From Oscheius dolichura (taxonomy: Eukaryota; Nematoda; Chromadorea; Rhabditida; Rhabditidae), in NCBI GenBank assembly GCA_932521035.1, contig OW051496.1, forward strand, positions 9,362,001 to 9,426,000: a stretch of 64,000 nt of DNA, given 5' to 3'. Both the position numbers and the translations under genes were made by a program. This document shows positions 59,331-64,000 of this stretch, in pieces. The first letter of the stretch is position 1. Every line of letters begins with the position of its first letter. The notes under the pieces are model-generated. The model searched no databases. It was given only the letters and a program-made list of their open reading frames with translations, and was not told the origin of the DNA.

Positions 59331-59791
59331 TTTTGTTCCAAGCCTTCGTAAACTCCACGCCTTACCCGAAAATAATCTAGAATCTGGACTAGAGTGTATT
59401 AAAAATGATAAGATAGGAGAAATGAATCAACATCAACCATGAGACAAAGTAATTGCTGCAGCAATAGCATATTTACTAATATATGTATAAACGCAACAAA
59501 AGCATATGTTTAAAGGAACAAGGGGTCTAGGCGGGTTACTGTAGCAGAGGAAAACAGGGGGGTAAATTCGACCTCTTCATAATAAAAGGAACCATTGTCA
59601 GAGTCAGAGTAAAAAGCGTGGGTGAGCAGGACCACTGCGCTCACAAGGGGTTCTTCACAGTTCCTTTAAAGGATGTGGATGGTGGCATTGAAAAATGGAA
59701 GCGCGTGCGATTATTATGGGGCACCGTATTCGAAAAGGAATAAGTAGGAGCTGAGGTAAGGAGAGAAACCGGTAGTATGATGGGGAGGAGT
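59331..59791. other. Spacer between genes F and E
   Basis: About 460 bp, mostly AT-rich, with one GTTACTGTAG motif at 59536. No gene seen. Confidence 0.45.
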
Positions 59792-61122
59792 TTAGTTCTT
59801 CTTGCTAGATATGTTCTTAAAATTCCTCTTCTTCGAACCGTCTATACAGCTCTTACAAAACTTGATATTTTTGACTCTCACCTCGTATAGATTTGCGATG
59901 TTTGTCCACCACCTTACAATCTTGGCAGCGGCAGTTTTCATAAGGGCACCTTCTCCGAAAGACCATCCTCCCGTCTGTATCTGTACTTCTTCCTGATCAG
60001 TGAAGTTCATTTTAAAAAATAGAAAAAAACTAGCTGAATCTGCTGCAGTCACTTTTCGGCCGGAGCTCGTTGTGGTTCCGGCATTTCCGGCAGTACTGGG
60101 GCTTTTTGACCGCTACTGGTGGAGGTTGTACCGGTACAGGAAGTTGCTGTGGAGCCGGGGATGGATTTTTCTCCTGTTCCTCTTGAGGAAATGGTGACCG
60201 GCGTTCTTCTTTTGGCTCCTCGTTAACCATTTCGATGAAATCATCATCATCATCATCAGAATCCAGACATATTGTGCCGTCCGAGTCGTCGTCCAGAGTG
60301 ATGACCACCGGTTCAACAGGACGGGGGTGCCTCCCCTGTTTGACAACATCCTGAAAAATGTCTTACTCTGATGATTTTACGGGATACCGAACGGATCTCC
60401 TTTTTAGGGGTAGATGCTATTTTTCCTTCAGCTTCTCCTCCAGTTTCCCTCTGAGCTCGTTTAGTTGGCTTCAGCTGGTTGACGACTTCTACAGAAGGTC
60501 CAATTGAAATCTAAAAGTCAGTTTTTAACCATCAGAGTGTGTTGGTCACCTTTCCAGGGGTTTCTTCTTTCAAAGCAAGTTGTCGACAGAGCGGAGAGCC
60601 GTCTTCAAGTGCAGGAATCTCCTTGACTGGGGGAGCAATCACAAAGATATTCTCTATGTTCTTTTTATCACCAGTTTCTTCCATTTCTTGTTGCTGGTGC
60701 TCTTCTTCTCTCTGAAAAGATGTGTATAATATGCTCAAAAATTTTTGAACTAATGTGGGCTAGGGAAGTGGGGGAAGTGTCGTTGCAAAAAAGTTATACC
60801 TCCATTGTAAGACCTTCCGTCTTCACTTCGTAAAAATCCTGGAAAAGATGTCGATGATCTGGTTTCGTTTCTCTGATCGACAGACTCTAAAAGCAGTACA
60901 AACTTTTAGATTAACAACTGGTACCTCAAGACGCTTAGGGGGTGTTGGGATCTCAGGAGAGTGCGAAGGGCTGACATAGTAGAAGATTGAAGAGACCGGT
61001 GCTGGGAGGGAATTGGGCTCGGGAGAGGATACCGGAGTGATGTTTTCGAATACCAGAGGGGGACCTCTTCTTCTTGGGCTGGACTTTTTCGTCGGTTCAC
61101 TATTTGGAGGAGGGGGATCCAT
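59792..61122 (-). CDS. DM-like zinc-module gene E
   Basis: ATG 61122 (MDPPPPNSEPTKKSSPRRRG) has a CATCAG acceptor two bases upstream. Exons: 60925-61122, 60800-60886 (IRETKPDHRHLFQDFYEVKT), about 60550-60713, about 60390-60510 and a large exon from about 60350 with VVITLDDDSDGTICLDSDDD, Pro/Glu-rich sequence and KPQYCRKCRNHNELRPKSDC. After the intron come RRRCPYENCRCQDCKVVDKH and RKSIR (59882 to about 59990), then the tail exon 59792-59841 (GSKKRNFKNISSKKN). The exon joining the two zinc halves is ambiguous: the only in-phase donor (GTGACT) would remove the fourth Cys, while keeping it needs a weak acceptor. It is the most upstream gene of the array. Confidence 0.8.
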
Positions 61123-61837
61123 ATCTGATGAGGAAGGAATTCAACGGGAATGCTGCAAATGCTCCCTTATATTTCTAACTTTCTATTTTTGATAATACCT
61201 AGTTTGTTTTCCTGGTTCTGGCTTGAGATCTTCTTGGAACTTCCTAGAGCCTGATGGTCTCTGTAAAATGCTCAATTTGCTGTGAAAGTAGGCAAAGGGT
61301 AAAACTTAGCGGGTACAAGAGCGGTCCATTTCGAGGATTGGTGGTCTGCCTAAAATAAATTGTGGCAATGCTTGTTTCACAGCAAAATACATGAAATAAA
61401 CTGCGATATCAATGTAAAAAGCAACATAATGTAAGCAAAAAAAAACACTTCCTGCTGGTATTTTTACTTCTGTATATGCAAACAACTTTAGGGACTCTAG
61501 AACGGTAAAACTGCGGTGGCTACAATACACAAAAAAAAAGATTGTGTCCAAAAAATGGACAACCCCCGAAGGGGTAGTAGAGAAGTTGGAAGCAACAACT
61601 GTTTGAAATCAAGGAGAAGAGAAAGAAAAACCGCCTTTGCTGAGGGAAATCTCGAGATTTTTGAGTAAAAGAGGGTGCAACGACGATGTGTATAGGTGGT
61701 GAAGTTTTTGAGTGCAGAATGGATAAAAAGCTGGAAACTAGGATCAGAGCACAAAATATGAATTTTCGGGGAATGTTTGGAGACGTGGGAGCTTCTGGAG
61801 ATGTGGAGATGTTTGGCAACAGGGGTAAACGTTACGA

Positions 61838-62060
61838 GCAGCTGCCTGGGTTTGAAATTTGTCTTTTTTAAAGAAACTGTTGTTTAATGGGGAAGAGGCA
61901 AAAGAACAACAGAGAGTTTGGAGGAGTTTTTGGAGAAGTGGAAGGGAGGACAAAGATAAACTTTACGGGCAGCTTCCTGGGAACGAAATTTGTATTTTGG
62001 GGGGAAATGGAAGAAGTTACTGTTGTTTAGAAGAGAAGAGGCAAAAGAACAACAGTATAA
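61838..62060. repeat. Tandem repeat, period about 131 bp, two copies
   Basis: Both copies contain CAGCT(G/T)CCTGGG, GAAATTTGT and GAGGCAAAAGAACAACAG. The second copy begins near 61970. Confidence 0.75.
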
Positions 62061-62559
62061 ATTTGAGCTTGACACGTTTCAGGTGATTTCCTTGAGAAAA
62101 TCCCGACAAAGAAAGAAAGTTAATTGGAATAAGAAGAAAACATGGTATTCATGACAATGGGGTGATATAGAGAGGGGGGAGAATAGAAAATGGGGAATTG
62201 CAAATAACCAACCGGGATCTTACAGCTGCCAGCTTGCGTCGCAGCTGGAGAGGCGGTTGGCCGGGAAGATTTCTAAAATGTTGGCTGTTTTCTACAAGCC
62301 AAAGTTAATTACATGCTTTTGATTATTTTCAGCTGAAGGTTATGCCATTGGGCGAAGCTTTATATTCCCTCTGTAAGATTAGAAATTGAATGGATTGAAA
62401 AGGGGAAGAGAAAGAGATGATTGAGTGAGATTTTGGGAAGGGGTATTAGCAAAACTGAGGAAATGGGAAAAAAGGGATGATAGAGAAATTTGAAGCTACT
62501 GTATCCACCCTCTAGTCTCAAAATAAGCTATCCTGGATGGCACTTCAAACCTCATGGGA

Positions 62560-63160
62560 AAGCCCCCGAGCCCGCTGAAGGGAAACATATTTCAGCCATG
62601 CTTCGCCTTCCAACAGATACGGGATCTCGAACAGGACTCTTACCCTACACCTATAACCTTTCCTTGGGAGACCAGGCTGGCATAACTCACTGAGCAGGGG
62701 GCTTTGCCTACCTGTCTTATTGTAGATGGTTTGGAATTCGGAAAGAAGGGGCGATTGTGGGTGGATAGGGATGGCGGCCCCCTGAGCCCGCTGAAGGGGA
62801 GCATCTTTGAACTATGCTCCGTCTTCCAATAGCTACGGGTTATCTCGATCGGGGTCAATCTAGTACGGTTCGGGGGAGGAGGACCAGGGCTACGGCTCGA
62901 TCGATGAGCAGTTAGAGGTCTTTTTTTCACAAGATACCGTTGGACCAATGTCTTCTGCCCGAAAACAACCGGGCTAACGGCTATAAATCTTTCTCGGGGA
63001 CAACCAGGGCCAGTCTCTTTATTCGAGGCAAGCTGGTCCAGTCCTTGGGGAGCAGGCTACAAACCCTTGAGCCCGCTGAAGGGAGCCATGTTTCAGCCAT
63101 GCTTCGCCTTCCAATATCTACGGGTTATCTCGAACAGGGCCAGTCCAGTCGGTAGATAGA
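62560..63160. repeat. Three irregularly spaced copies of a GAGCCCGCTGAAGG unit
   Basis: Copies start at 62568, 62784 and 63069. Each continues with ATGCTTCGCCTTCCAA-type sequence and TACGGG(T)TATCTCGAACAGG, about 75 bp conserved per copy. Confidence 0.85.
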
Positions 63161-63397
63161 CTGGGCTGAAGTGACCTTCTCACAAGACTGTTGGGATAAG
63201 TTTCTATCCCAAAGCAGCAGGGATAACGTCTCATTTTTCGAGACAGTCTTTTTTTTATCCCGAGGCAGTTTCTAGAAGAGAACGAGGAGCAGTGGATGCC
63301 GTCGTCTTCTTGTCCTGGAACCTTCTTGAGATTAACATGCACACACAGTTAATCTGGCCCCAATCGTGAATACGGGGAGCCCACCTGTAACTGGGGT

Positions 63398-63413
63398 TGG
63401 GGGGGGGGGGGGG
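63398..63413. repeat. Poly-G run
   Basis: Sixteen or so consecutive G, preceded by GGGGTT; a potential G-quadruplex or assembly-sensitive tract. Confidence 0.9.
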
Positions 63414-63778
63414 TATACCATCTTTATTTGTGACAGGGGCTACAGAGGGGAACTTAAGACAAAGACAACAGTAAATGAGACAAAGACAGCAATATATACC
63501 GCTTTTTGGAGTGCCCAGCAATTGAAACGACAATTCTCAAGCCTGAAGCGGTTTTACAAAGAGAAGTAGAAGTGCCGAAGTAAAGCCTTCTTCTTCTTCT
63601 TGTAGTCGTACGGTCTAAAATTGATAAGGATGAGGGCAAAGACTGTTGACGTAGGAAACGGTAAGAGAACGACAACCTGTGGTAGAAGTACGGCCTTTGC
63701 TGCCGCTAGAAGAGAAAGAGGCTTCATTGGTTTTAGAGAAAGAGGCTTCATTGGTTTTTGGCAGGACGAATCTAGTTC

Positions 63779-63849
63779 TTTCTGTTCGGGTCGGGCCCAA
63801 CCTTTCAAAAAAATCTTCGGGTCGGCTCCGGGTACCCGTGCAGCCCTGG
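63779..63849. repeat. hAT-like repeat fragment
   Basis: GGGTCGGGCCCAACC, then CGGGTCGGCTCCGGGTACCC and CGTGCAGCCCTGG: the same terminus as at 35456-35470. Confidence 0.6.
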
Positions 63850-64000
63850 CTTTTGGCCAGTTTTGATCCAAACGAGAAACTCTTTCAAACGGGCGATGTT
63901 TGCACCACCTCGTTAAGCTACAGTACTCCACCTGTCCCGTCGCGGGCCCCGCTCTGGTGAAAGTTTACCAACCTGTCAAGGTTACCAGATGGATTACTGT

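Larger units (their letters stand above)
61123..64000. other. Repeat-rich, gene-free end of the window
   Basis: No gene is supported. It contains the 131-bp tandem repeat (61838-62060), three copies of a GAGCCCGCTGAAGG unit (62568-63155), a G16 run (63398-63413) and a hAT-like fragment (63779-63849). Confidence 0.5.

Overview
The window looks like nuclear DNA of a nematode. Most introns are very short (about 40-60 bp) with TTTTCAG or TTTTAG acceptors. Several start codons sit 1-6 nt behind a 3' splice acceptor, as expected for spliced-leader trans-splicing. The gene content is animal: an aminergic GPCR, glypican, cullin-4, GINS SLD5, PCID2, an ADP/ATP carrier, a DHHC palmitoyltransferase and a two-PDZ protein. 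I cannot name the species. All exon models were read by eye from splice sites and reading-frame phase; where every junction phase agrees I give higher confidence.

Layout. 1-3.7 kb: 3' part of a biogenic-amine-type GPCR (+). 4.5-6.1 kb: two-PDZ protein (-). 6.6-7.8 kb: DHHC palmitoyltransferase (-). 9.6-10.6 kb: SLD5 (+). 10.8-14.5 kb: cullin-4 (-), divergent from PCID2 (14.9-18.4 kb, +). The last PCID2 intron holds a complete ADP/ATP carrier gene on the opposite strand. 18.4-20.6 kb: non-coding, with a long fold-back element. 20.6-34.3 kb: a glypican gene (+) with large introns that hold miniature inverted-repeat elements and a small antisense gene of unknown function. 36.2-37.0 kb: small coiled-coil gene of unknown function (+). 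37.4-39.8 kb: tRNA-like repeats, a 520-bp copy of the PDZ gene and a frameshifted gene relic.

41.5-61.1 kb is the most unusual part: a head-to-tail array of divergent paralogues, all on the minus strand. Five (called A, B, D, F, E here) carry a zinc-binding module at the extreme C terminus that reads as a variant DM (doublesex/mab-3) domain: C-x2-C-x2-H-x8-C, an intron at a constant phase-1 position, then C-x4-C-x-C-x2-C, then a short basic tail exon. The position that is His in ordinary DM domains (8 residues after CxxCxxH) is Cys. A sixth member (C) shares the upstream exons but I find no DM module in it, and a broken DM fragment lies between C and D. Long Gln/Pro-rich, acidic N-terminal regions with shared motifs (HPRN, KPDxxHLF, acidic DSDGTI) precede the module. 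The proteins are probably nuclear DNA-binding regulators, possibly sex-related, but that is inference from the domain family.

61.1-64 kb contains only tandem repeats and fragments of dispersed repeats.
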